64,000 nucleotides of DNA from Chionoecetes opilio (taxonomy: Eukaryota > Arthropoda > Malacostraca > Decapoda > Majidae), in the NCBI GenBank assembly GCA_016584305.1, contig JACEEZ010007099.1, positions 181,925 through 245,924 of the forward strand. The letters run 5' to 3'. The translations under genes were made by a program, and so were the position numbers. The notes under the pieces were generated by a model, which did no database searches, was not told where the DNA came from, and was given only the letters and a program-made list of their open reading frames with translations. This document shows positions 25,531 to 37,089 of the stretch, in pieces. The number at the start of each line of letters is the position of its first letter. The first letter of the stretch is position 1.

Positions 25531-27399
25531 GGGGGGACCGTCGGGGCCACAGGGGAGATGACTCAATGGGGGGGGGGGACCAACCACACTTGCTCCCCAC
25601 GGAGTGCCAAAAAAAACGGTAGCAGAATATTTCATTCAAAATAACCAACACAATAACAAAAACACACCAGATCCCCCCAAAACTAAAAAAAAAAAATAGG
25701 TTTTCGCCACCCAGTAAGGTTCGGTGTTTTCAATTCTGGGGATATTTTACCGGAAAAACAAGTTGGGGTTACGAAACTTCCCTGGGAAAAAAACCAACCC
25801 ACGTCATAGGTCTTTTTAACGTGGGGGTCCCACAACCCCACACAACCACTCAATTACCCGTACGAGGACCAACTATAGTCCCGCCAGGTCACTTCAACCC
25901 CACTGCACTAATGTCGCCAGGCACCAACTTATATTACGAAATTTTTTAGGCATCCCCCTAACCTAGACTTTTTTTAGTGGCCCCACTGGAAGTGGGTTGG
26001 GGTACATGTCGTGTGATGGACAAAATATTTAAACTTACCTGTGGGGCTGGGTCTTTCTTCAGGTTGGCACATAGGGGAAATCCAGTAGGTTGGATTGGCT
26101 TAAAAATTCCATAAATATATTGTTGCCTGGCGCAAACATTAGTGGCAGTGGCGGGAGGGGGGGTGAACTGGGGCGAACTAATAGTGTTTATCGTACAGTA
26201 GGGCTACGGGAGTTACAAAGAGGAAAAGGGGCTGCAGTCGTCATGGTTTTGCCTTTTTTCCCGTGTTACCAGAACACCATGTTTGGTGGAACCCCCCCGT
26301 GTGTGTTGGTGTGGTGGACCTCAGTGGGGGGTTGCACTATTAGGGAGGGGGGGGGGGGAACTCAACCCTGGTCTTTTGGGGGGGACTCCTTAGGAAATCC
26401 ACTCTGGGATAAATAAAGACCCATTGGGTGTGGGAACTTGCTTAGTGGGTTGGACGTGGCGGCTTCCCTTATCCTCCTGGGCGCTTGTGTTGGTTTGGGC
26501 TTCGCTTAAGGGCAAAACCGGCTACTTTTTGGAATCCTGGGCTTCAGTTTTCCCTTTCCTCTGTGGCTTTACTTCCATGACAAACAGGTTTCTTCTTAGA
26601 AAACCCAAATACACTCGACAACGCATTTTATTTTTAAAAGAGTGGCTTTTGGGTTAAAAAACTAAAAGGCGAAAAAAAAAAAACAAAACTGGTTGTTTCA
26701 TAGAGTGGGAAAGAGGAAAGGGAAAAAACTTGAGCTACCGTTAGATAAAAGGTCATGGTTCGGGCCCCCAGGCCCGCCAAAAATATTACGGGACAATTAT
26801 TAGGGGCCCATCCAACTTTTGACCTGACTTTTTACTGGCCACTTGAAGAGGAATGAATACACCCCAGTAGGTTTATATTCATGGGGTACGTATAAAATCT
26901 TTTTACCCTGTTTCAGGCGTTTGTTTTTTTATTTTGCTTTTGTGTAGCTGGCCACAAAATATAAACTGTGGGCGCATTTTGTATTCTTCATGTTTTTCTT
27001 GGGCCCCCCCCCGTCGACGAACAGGGTGGGAAACCGTAAGCTCAATCCACCTTTCGGGGGGGGGGCGGGCAGGGGGGGGTGACAAAACAGGACTTTGCCC
27101 ATTTCCCCCCCCCGGGGGGGCATTTTTGGGAAAGGGGGGCTCTTCTAAAAACAAAAAAACTTTACACCACTGTCTTAGCGGGGTTCCTAAGACCGACTAG
27201 GTATAACCGGGGGGCCAAAGGAAGAATTACTAAGAAAAAAGGCATTTTCGGGCGTCATCTCAGGCATCGTGTAAGGGGGGACAGGGAAGGGGTCCAAAAA
27301 CAAAAACCCTCTAAGTGCCACCTCAACCAATCACCAAGGGGCGGCCGCGCGGACCCACAAAAGTTCTGTATTTTGGCGGGGAAATTTACGTATACCACA

Positions 27400-27835
27400 C
27401 GGCCGTTCTCTCTCTCTATCTCTCTCTCTTCATCTGCTCTTTTCCCCTTCTTCTCTCTTTCTCTCTCTTCTTTCCCTTCCCTTTCCTTTTTCTTCTCATC
27501 TTCTTTTTCCCTTCTTCTCCTCTTTTTCCCTCCTTCTCTCTCTTCTTTCCCTTTCTCTCTCTTCTCTTTTTCTTTTTCCCTTTCCTCTCTCCTTTTTTTT
27601 TTTTTCTTTCTATTATTTCTGTTCTTCTCCCCCTTCCTTCTTTTTCCTTCCCTTGGAGTTGCCCAGGATAATGATTTCGCTTAGTCACCCCCCAGTGGCA
27701 GTGTTAACCCACGGGCCACGAGGGGAGAGTCTCTCGTCTCTCCCTTCTCTCTCTCTCTCTGTTCTCCTTTTTTTTTTTCTTCTATTATTTTCTTTCTCCT
27801 CCCTCTTCCTTTCCCCCCCTTTGTTCCATCCTCCA
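27400..27835. repeat. CT-rich tract, interrupted
   Basis: CT-rich tracts at 27,400-27,650 and 27,730-27,830 separated by a spacer (27,655-27,725) containing GTTGCCCAGGATAATG and GGGCCACGAGGGGAGAG. The spacer resembles, in inverted or distorted form, the flank of the inverted repeat at 24.9-25.5 kb. Confidence 0.6.
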
Positions 27836-28508
27836 CCAAACCACATTATCATAAAAGCCAAGTAGGTGATTTTTATTATCGGGGAAAAACGACACTCGTT
27901 TTTTTGGTTGTGTTTTGATTATTGTTTTAGGGGAATTTAATCCTGATAAAAAAACCGTCTTGTGCAAAAAAATAGAATCTATTTTTTCCCGGCCCAAAAT
28001 CCCCAACCCCCTTATATATATAAGTATTATTATATTAGGGGGCCCACACCCTATATATATATTATATTTTACAAAGGGGTGGTTTATTATTTGCCAGTGG
28101 GGGCCTAAATATTGCTTTTACCCTTATTATACTCCGGTCTAAAAAAATTATATAATAATATAACCAATAATTATAACACACCATTGTTGTTATGGTGACG
28201 GGGCAGAAATTTTACATTGTTTTTTTTTGGCTAATGACCGGGGGACCCCCCCCAAAAACCCTTTGCCTTCAGTTTTTTTTACAACTCGGCTTTGCCAACA
28301 CTGTCTGTAGGGCGGACGGCGAACTTTTGGCTTCGAAAAAGGTGCACCCTAGCGACTAAGATGGTCTGAGGTTTCCCTAAGAGGGGGGTCTTAGGTTTGA
28401 ATGTGTTCCAAAAAATGGGGCCGCCCAGAATCTGTTTCCAAACTGAAATAGAAGTTGTTTTTGGCACGTGGGTTGAGAAGGATAGGGGAAGAATTTTTTG
28501 TTTATACC

Positions 28509-28960
28509 AAAAGCATCTTTCCCCCGCAAGCCTAAATATAATTAATAATTGATTTTACTTTTACCTCTAATTTTTTTCCCTGAATTTTTGCCCCAAGAGG
28601 TTTGGCGGACTCAAAACTGTTGGTGTTTTTTAAAACATTTTTAACTAGCTGGCCGACTTAACTGTTAGGTAAATGGTAAACAAGGTCCAGCACATCGGGT
28701 TTCATTTTGATTAATTTTTTTTCTCTAATTTATAAGCCAAACTATGACACAGATTAAAAGGGACACAAAAACATGGGGGGGACATCCACTCTCCAGATAG
28801 CCCCTTCTAAATAAACTTTCCTGAAAATCAGGGGAGTATTGGTAGGGAAATGTAAAGTATTACAAACGGCCACAAAACGGTCCTGTAATAAAAACAAAAG
28901 GGAAACACCTTGGTCCTGGCGTGGACCATTTACTGTTGATTTCTACGGTCGGGAATGTTT
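28509..28960. repeat. Corrupted copy of 1,248-1,680
   Basis: Shared landmarks in the same order: AAGCATCTT, TTTTACCTCTAATTT, TGAATTT...CCCCA, AGCCCCTTCTAA and TCCTGAAA. The copy here has extra bases throughout. Confidence 0.7.
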
Positions 28961-29180
28961 GTTGTAGTCGTCTTTGGTTTAAAACTATTTGGATTTTTTT
29001 TTACTTTGGGTGGGTGGAACGGGCCTTTGGAACAAGTATGGAAAAAAAGGGCCTTATTTTGGTGGTGGGGTCTACGGGACAGAGGCCTATTTTAGCCAAA
29101 GTCTAATAAGTAGGGGTGAAAAGATTCGGGCCCCAACCCCGGGTAATCCTGAGTAATCCGGCCACCCTAATCCCCCCCTC

Positions 29181-29345
29181 CACCAATTCTGGTTAATAAA
29201 AACACCCAGGGCAGGCTAACACTCAGATCTGATAGAGACAAGTGGGGGGAATCACACGTTCTGGGGTCCACCCCCAACCCCGCTACCGTGCCCAAACCGA
29301 CCGGGCCAAACCCCAACAGGGCTGGACCCGGCCCCGCCAAAGCCC
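29181..29345. repeat. Dispersed repeat shared with 59,650-59,762
   Basis: Both contain TCTGGTTAATAAA, CTCAGATCTGA and ATCACACGT in the same order and orientation, followed by CCAACCCCGC. The family is not identified. Confidence 0.6.
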
Positions 29346-29559
29346 GGGTCATTTAACCGAGGCCAACCGAGATGGACAAGGGCCTGATACAATCGCCCCC
29401 CCGTTTGACGTCACAAAACCATGGTAGAATTGTTTTTCCCACCCCGCCTCCGCTTTCCCGTTAACCAAGGTACCTTAACCAATGAAATTTAATTTAATGT
29501 TTTATCTCAAGTATAAAAGACTATACTTGTATCTTCGGAAACAATGTTGTTGATAATAT

Positions 29560-30130
29560 TTTCAAATTACAAAAATCGTAAAAAAAACACATAAAAAGAA
29601 AAATTTGCCCAATTATTGGGAGATTTGTCCAAGGAAAAATTTATTTGCATGAAACTTTAAAAACCCTCTGCCCGCCATTTTTAAATTTTGCTACCGCAAA
29701 ACATTTTTGACCATGGGGAAAGGGGGGAAAAATTTCAAGTAAAAAGCCGGAATTTTGAAATTAGCCTTTCCATTTGATATTATCTCGTTTTAGTCATTAA
29801 ATTAATTAGGGCAGCATGCATAAAAATTAGCGTTAAAAATTAAATATAAAAAAAAATCATGAAAAAACGGGTTAATTTCCTAACCTATATATGTGTTATC
29901 AGTATTAAATAGTATATATGTTATCTTTTGGAAAAATGTTTGCGCAAACAGTTCTATAATTATTAATCAAAATAAAAAAAACCGTTAAAAAAAACCACAC
30001 TAAAAGAAAAATTGCCATTATGAGGGTGTACTTTTCAAGGAACTACAATATGCCCAATTAACTTTAAAAAACTCTTCGCCGGGCCATTTAAATTATTTGG
30101 CGAGAAAAAAAAAATATTTACATTGAGAAT
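29560..30130. repeat. Two diverged copies of a ~190-bp AT-rich unit
   Basis: 29,560-29,760 and 29,960-30,130 share AAAAGAAAAATTGCC, CAAGGAA, AACTTTAAAAA and a GCC-ATTTAAATT series in the same order. Sequence quality limits the comparison. Confidence 0.5.
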
Positions 30131-31069
30131 ACTGAATAGAAGCGTGGGGGGAATGCATTTAGCTGTTCTGAGAAAAAGTTTTTTTTTTAACGCACGCAAA
30201 AATGATTGCAAAATTATTTGCAATAAACAAAAAACCAAAAAAAAAAAAAAAACTTCTTTATTCCAATTGGTAGTAAACATACAAGGGAACCCATGTTTTT
30301 CATATATGGGGAACCCCAGAAAATAAGATTTCAAGGGGGCATGTTTTGGCCTTGGTGGGGGGGACAGTCATGGATTGTTTTTCCAAGGTTGTACACGTTT
30401 AAAAAAACGTGTGTTAAATGGGGCTGCCAGGCCCCGGATCCCACCAACGTATCGACTTTGTTTTCACCGTGCGCCGTCCCGGGGGGGAACAAATTTAAAA
30501 CGTCGTTGAATGCCAAAATAAAAAAAAACCATGCATGTATGTATTATAACCGATGGAACGCGTTTTTCACCAAACGTAACGGGACCGACGGGTTCGGGTA
30601 CCACGGCGGGGGAATGTCCCCGGAGGGGTTGGGGGGGAACGGGCCTGCCGTGGTTCGCCAAAGATCGGCACTGGTTTAAAAAAAAAATTTACGGGGCGTT
30701 TTTGCCCTGGGAACGGGCGTTTTGGAAAATACAACCAAACGGGGCAGCCCACTCTTATGGGGAAAACGCACTATTTGGGCCACCACGTATCCACGGTTTC
30801 CCCGTGTTTTTGGGACTCGGCCCGGGCGGGACGGCTTGCATCTCCCTGCACTGTCCAAGCATCCGTTAAATTGGTGGTAGTTTGTATTATGGAAATGATA
30901 GGGTTAAGGATGAGGAAGCTGGCTGGCCGGGTTTTCTTGTCCCACAGAGCTTTTGGGCTTCCACCACATTATTTAGGGGTTGTGTTATGTAAACAGGAAG
31001 AGGGATGAGGTAAAGGGGGGGCACCACTGCCCTTTTTGTTCTGGTCCCCCAAATTTATTTCTGTTCCCC

Positions 31070-31985
31070 AGGGAGAGAGAGCGGGGAGAGCGGGGAGAGA
31101 GGGAGGAAGAGAGGAGAGAGAGGAGATGGGAGAGAGAGGAGGAAGAGGGGAGAGTGACGGAGAGACGATGAGAGAGAGAGAGGAGAAAGAAAGAAGAGGA
31201 GATGAAGAGGGAGAGGAGAGGATAGGGGGGAGGAGAGGGAAGGAGGTAGGAAAGGGTAAAGTGGAGAGAGAGAGAGGGGGAGAGAGGGGACGAGAGGGGT
31301 GGAAGGACGAGGGGGAGAACGGAGGGAGAAGAGAGAGAGGGGGAGAGACTGAGGAAGCGAGAGAGGAGAGAAGAGAGATAGGGGGGAAGGAGAGGAGGAA
31401 AACGATGGGAGGAGAGGAGTCTTATGAGAGAGGGAGGAGAGTGTGGAGGAGGAGAGTAGAGAGAGGAGAGGAGAGAGAGAGATTGAGAGAGGTAGGGAAA
31501 GAGGAGAGCGGAGGGGACGGGGGAGGAGAGGGGGAGAGAGAGAGAGAAGGAGGTGAAGAGGAGGAGAGAGGGAGGGGAGGACGAGGGGAGGGTAGGGAGA
31601 GAAGAGGGAGGGGAGAGGAGGAGGAGAGAGAGGAGGAAGGTAGCAGGGAGAGAGGAGAGAGGGAGGGGAGAGGAAAGAGAAGGAGGGAGGAGAGAGGAGG
31701 AGGGACGCGAGGGAGGAGAGAGGGGAGGAGAGAGAGACGAGTAGATGGTAGGTAGGGAAGGAGGAATGGTTGAGGGAGGAGAGCTCAAAGAGGGGGGGAG
31801 AGAGGAGGGGAGAGGGAAGAGAAGTAGGAGGGTGAGAGGAGGGACAAGGAGGGGAAGCGAGGGATGAGGAGGGAGAGAAGAGAGGAGGGAAGGAGAGATT
31901 GAGAGAGGAGAAGTGGGGGGGAGAGAGAGGAGAGAGAGTCGGGGGACCCAGGAGGAGAGGGGGAGATGGGGAGGGAGGAAGGAGA
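31070..31985. repeat. Long GA-rich tract
   Basis: About 900 bp of purine-only sequence on the plus strand (GAGA, GGAG, GGGA). It produces Arg/Glu/Gly frames on plus and Ser/Leu/Pro frames on minus (up to 347 codons), which are not genes. Confidence 0.9.
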
Positions 31986-33149
31986 GGAAGAAGGAGTACA
32001 CCCAAAGCCATTTCAAGAATTGGTTCATTTTATCTAAAAAGCATTATAACTGTTATATTTTAATTTGTGGGCTTAAAAAAACTTCTTGATAGCTAGATAA
32101 AATAATCCCGCATCCGGAAAATATATTGAATCCTAAAAAATCCGCCATCACCCTTCCCCGGTTAATTCTGCAAAAAATAGGGGAAAACCATTGATATCCG
32201 CTGTCCACCTCTACTAATACAACATTTTAAGTTTATATTAATAAAAATACAGTCAAGTGTTAAAGCTTAAATGAATCAAGAGTAACTAATATTTAAATTA
32301 TATCGTTGGGGCAGGGGTTTGGAAGTGTATCCCCACAAAAAAACTCGGGCAAAAAACCCTCGGGGGACCAGGCCGGCAGGGAGTTAAAGGAATTTTTCCG
32401 ACTTTCAGGAACTTAAGGGAATAAAATTAAGGGGAAAAACGAAAAAATAAAAAAACCAATGAAAATCACCATGGGAACCAAAAAAATTTTTCCCCTGGAC
32501 GTTTTGGGAGCCATTAAATACCCATAACAGGGACCTTGTAGAAAGTTACACCCCAAAATAACCCATGTGTACCAAACAAACTTTTCTACAGTCAAACAAA
32601 CACACCTTGAAATCACAATCGTTAGAACAACAAAACCAAACAAATCGGCGGTGAGATTGAAAAACCACATTCACGGGGGGGCCGTGGCCCTTTAGTGGTG
32701 GTTGGTCACCAAAGCGGCCTAGTTGGGTGGGGGCACCCCAAAAGCGGGGGCCGACCTTCTGGCAAAACAACAACTCACGGCCCAGGGTTGTGGGGGGTTT
32801 TTGCCGTTTTGTTATGGAAAATTCCGGTAACACACAGCCGAGTTTTTTTTGGGTGTTGGCCGGAGAGTCTGGGGATTTGGCCGAGGGGTTATGGGGGAAA
32901 CTTCAAAACCCACATTTGAGTTACTTCTGTCCTAATAGAAGGAAAAGAGGGAACCGCGCCGTGGTGCGTGTCCTGTGGGGGGGGGGGAAGACTCAACGGG
33001 GCGCCCGCGCAAAAAAAAGGTCCGGCATTTGCCCATGGGGGCGGGCCCAACTTCCATCACCGGCCCCTAACTTCTTGGTCACGGGGGGGACGGGGGGCAG
33101 TTACGGGGGGGAAAAGGTTGGATAATTGTGCGTGAAAACCAGGGGCCCT
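31986..33149. other. Low-quality interval without recognised features
   Basis: AT-rich to 32,640, then G-rich to 33,130. No motif, repeat array or reliable frame recognised. Confidence 0.4.
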
Positions 33150-35680
33150 AAAAGTAGTGTGGGCATAAGCTGGGGGCCTTTCAGGGTATAGGCACACACA
33201 TTTTCCTAGCCCATCCTTGTTTTCTTATACCTTGCCTGGCTCCATAGTTCTTATTTAGGGGTTTTTAGTTGGGGGGGCGCCTTTTCCTGTATTTTTTCAT
33301 TTCATTTCTGTTTTGTTTTTCAAAAACCATTTTTTTACAAACAGATGTCCCGCTTTGGGGGACAAACTTTATTAAAAATTTAATATAAAGGGGTTCAAAT
33401 TTTTTAAAATTATTTCTATCATGTCCCCATTGCGTCCATGTTATAAATTGTATCTTCATTTTTAAAGAAGAAATGAAACAAAATCTAGAAACCCATTTAA
33501 CAAAGGGCCCAACTGCCCAAAACAGGACCCAAGGGCTGGGGGGGGGCCAACCCCAGGGGCCAGGGAGGTTTTCTTTTTTTGGTGGGCAGGGGAGGGGGGC
33601 AACACTGTTGAGACACCCACACACATTTATCTCCAACTTTTTCCCACCACACAGGCCAACCCACGTGCCCCACCCACACCCACCCAAATTGCCCACAGAG
33701 ACTAGTGTGGGCAACACAACTTGGGGGTCCACACACCCCAACAATCAACCAAAACCACCCTCAAAAAGTGAGTCCGCCATGTGGCTGCAGAAACAACCAT
33801 ATTCCACCCCTAGGTCTTGAAAAAATGCTTTCCCCCAACCAGGGAACAAGCCACATTTGGAATTCCCTCCCCACAGGGGCCAGGGGAGTGTCGGGAAGAA
33901 TATTGTCGGGTCGAGTTTTTCATTATTCGGAAAGGGGGAAATTCGTTTTCCCCCACCACTTCTTCCACTATTTTCCATTAAATTTCCCTTTCACAAATTC
34001 CAGTGTGGGTGTCAGGGTGTGTGGGTTGGTGGAGGTGAGGGGGGGGGACTTTCGGGAGTGTGTGAAAAATCTCTTCCCCACACTCTTTCACCATTTTTTT
34101 CCATAATTCCTTTCAACCAGTGGTGTGGTCAAGGGTGTGTTCTGGTGAGGTGAAATGACCTATCAGTTGAATTTCTTTTTCCCCCCACACTCTTTAACAT
34201 TCCAATTGTAAATTCCCTTTCCACCAGTGTTGGGTCCAGGGGTTTTGTGTCTTGGTTGGGGAGTTGTGAGGGACGGTAAATTTTTCCAGTGGAAAATCAT
34301 TTTTGTCCCCCACCCACCCCACTGTTCTTCCACATTTAATAATTTCAATTTTACACCACCAGGGGGTGTGTCAGGGTGTGTTTTTGTGTGGGTCTGGGTG
34401 AGGGTGGAGGGGGGGGGGGGAATTTCGAGGTTGAAATCACTTTTCCACAAACAACTTTTCTTTGGGCATTCATGGGGTCCCTTAATTTCACCAAGTGTGG
34501 GTCAGAGTGTGTTCTGGGGTGAGGTGGAGACTTTTTTCGTAGTGGGGAATCTTTTCCCCCCCACCCAACTTCTTGGCATTCCATGGCCTTATCCAACAAG
34601 TTGTTGTTTCTCAGCTTTTGTGTGTTGTGGTCATGAGGGTTGAGGACTTCGCAGTGAATCGCCCTTGGGTTTGACTTCTCCCTCCCCGTGAAACCCCGGG
34701 TTTTTGTTTTTTCCCCACACTCTTTCAACATTTCGTCAATTCCTTGTCACCCAAAGGTGTTGTGGTCAGGGTTGTGTTTGTGTGGGTGGAGGGATAAGGG
34801 GCTTTCGGAGTGGAAATTCTTGTCCCTCACCCCACTCTTGGGCCATTTTCCATAATTCCTCTATTCCACCCTCCAGTGGGTGTGTCAGGGGCGGGTGTGT
34901 GGGGAGGTGGGCAGGACTTTTGACGTGAAATATTTTTCCCCACCCACACACTCTTGGCATTCCATGGCCCCTTTAATCACCAGTGGCCTTAGGAAAGATC
35001 AAACCTTCCAACCACCCCAGGCCTGGCCCCAACCCCCACCAGAGGGAACCCCCATCTGACTGTTTCTGTGTGCTGTGGGCCATTCCTATGCTTTGCTTTT
35101 TGGGCCCTGTTCGTTGCAAAGGGGCCAATCTTCTGGCAAAACCCAACGGACTTATGGAACCAGGCCCCGGGCTGCTCTTGTAGAGGCACATTCAGGGCAA
35201 CAAGGCTGGGGGCCCTCAGCAGGGTTTCCAAAGGATACCAAACTCAGGCCCCCCACTGGGTCCTTGAGGGGACCAAAGGGGGATTTTCAGGGAGGGTGGA
35301 AAAAGGCACACCCAGGAGTCCCGTTCAAGAAAGCAACTGGGCAGTTCCCATTGTGGAGTGCCCAACCAAGCACAGGGGCCACAACCAAACAGTAACCTGA
35401 AAAAAAAACCACGGTGATGGAGTGGGTGTCACAAACCCCAACAGGGTAAAACACGTGGAAATTTGACATGGACAGGGATTGGATGGGGCTAACACCCAGG
35501 CAAGGCAACAAAAATCCTGGGAACTCCAGTAAAATGCTTTGTTGGGTCCCAAACCCCTTATTTATGGGGTCATTAATTTGGGATTATCTGGCAACGCAGG
35601 CAAGAACATTCTAATACAACCTGGTTGGGGGGGACTTCCCTTTAACTCAATACACTACTCTTTAGGGCCGGATCGTGGGT
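33150..35680. repeat. Corrupted copy of 5,281-6,980
   Basis: Colinear with the left-hand segment, same orientation, but about 1.5 times longer through added bases. It includes GTGTGGGCATAAGCTGGGGG (33,159), CATTGCGTCCATGTTATAAA (33,428), the zinc-finger array and TACACTACTCTTTAGGGCC (35,650). Confidence 0.8.
33930..34970 (-). pseudogene. Corrupted copy of the C2H2 zinc-finger array
   Basis: The minus strand carries the same repeated ECGK-encoding landmark (CCCACACTCTT on plus) and the CACCAGTGTG...GTCAGGGTGTG series seen at 5.74-6.45 kb. Fingers are recognisable only through that alignment: extra bases destroy every reading frame. Whether this is a real paralogous array or a second rendering of the same locus cannot be settled from the sequence. 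Confidence 0.65.
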
Positions 35681-36149
35681 TCGGCCGGGCCACGTTTTCA
35701 CCAAAAAAGCGCAAAGAAAACACTGAGCCCAAAAAAAGCCAAAAGGGGGGCCAGAGGGGATTGGGAACGCCTAGACCTTGGGAGAAAATTACCCACCCCC
35801 AGTATTTTTTTTTGGGGTTGCTGTGTAAGGTTATACAAATGGGGCACGTAGGGGGGGTGTGGGACTTTGGGGGGTCGTTCAGTCGGAACTCTGACTATAT
35901 TTTTTTCCTGGCCTACAATATTCATAGGTGGGCTTTATCTAAAATGGTTGATTGGCTTTATTTTGCAACCCCCAAACCCATAGGTTTGTGCAGTTAAAAA
36001 AAAAAAAAAAAAAAATCACCGAATTTTTAATTGTTACCGTTGCCATTTAAAAACAAACTGGAATTCTCCATCAGGAAAAAAAAAACATTTCACCTAAAAA
36101 ACTTTTGTGCCGAGGGATAAAACAAAAGTTTCAGGGGGGGTCTTATAGG

Positions 36150-36670
36150 TTATTAACGGAACAAAAAAAAACCTAATAAAGGGTTTAGGGTTATGGGTAT
36201 TACTAGTCACTTGTAGTTAAGGTAAGGGTTTGGTTTTCATTAAAAACCGATAAGGTTAGGGTTGAGGGTTTCGATAAAAAATCCTATTAAAGGGTTTAGG
36301 TTAGGGGTTTCATTAAAACCTATTAAGGTTAGGGTTTAGGTGTTTTTCATTAAAAAACCTATAAAGCCTGGGACTCAATTTTTTTCTCGGGGGCCAAAAG
36401 GTTTTTAGTGCTTTTCTGATGGGAATGATTTACAAGTGGTTTTTAATGGGGGGGGCAAATAAAAACCGGTAAACATTTTAAAAAAAATTTCAGTTGTTTT
36501 TTTTCTTTTTTTTCTATGGGGGTTTGCGCACACCAAAATAAAGGTATCCCCACCATTAGAAAAAAAAGCAACACCTATTTGTAGTGGGACCAGGGGAAAA
36601 AAAAATTAGTCGGTTGGTTCTCTGAAAACGGGGGATCCGGCGAAAGGGTTTTCTCGTCCCATTCTTAAAA
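36150..36670. repeat. Corrupted copy of the TTAGG block edge (57.15-57.57 kb)
   Basis: Contains GGTTAGGGTTT units interspersed with TTTCATTAAAA, then TTTGCGCACACCAAAATAAA, CACCATTAGAA, CACCTATTTGTAG and TCTCTGAAAACG, in the same order as 57,150-57,560. Confidence 0.7.
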
Positions 36671-36850
36671 CCCCCAAGGGTGATTAATAGGATGGAGGGG
36701 GGGGACCCCTTCCGCAGTCCATTTTCAGGGGAAGACAACCGACTATTTTTTTTTCCCCTGGGCCCCTTTTGACAATAGGTTGCTTTTTCGAAGGGGGGAG
36801 GATAGTTTTTATTTTTGGGCCATAAAAAAACCGTTTAAAAAAAAAAAAAA

Positions 36851-36886
<36 letters not shown>

Positions 36887-37089
36887 TGGAAAACACAAAA
36901 TTAGGGGGCCAGTCTTCTGAAAAACGACCCGCAGAAACATTCCTTTCGGTTCCATTATTTTTACCCCTATAGAATATCAGATAAAGAAACTGGACCCCAC
37001 TGGTTCGCCGAAAAAAAAAAAGGGAAAAAAAAAACCAACACCAGAAAAAACGTAAAGGGAAAGGAAAAAAAACCACCTCGCGGGACGGC

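Noticed and set aside
30985..32028. 347-codon Ser/Leu/Pro frame
   Set aside because: Translation of the complementary strand of a GA tract.
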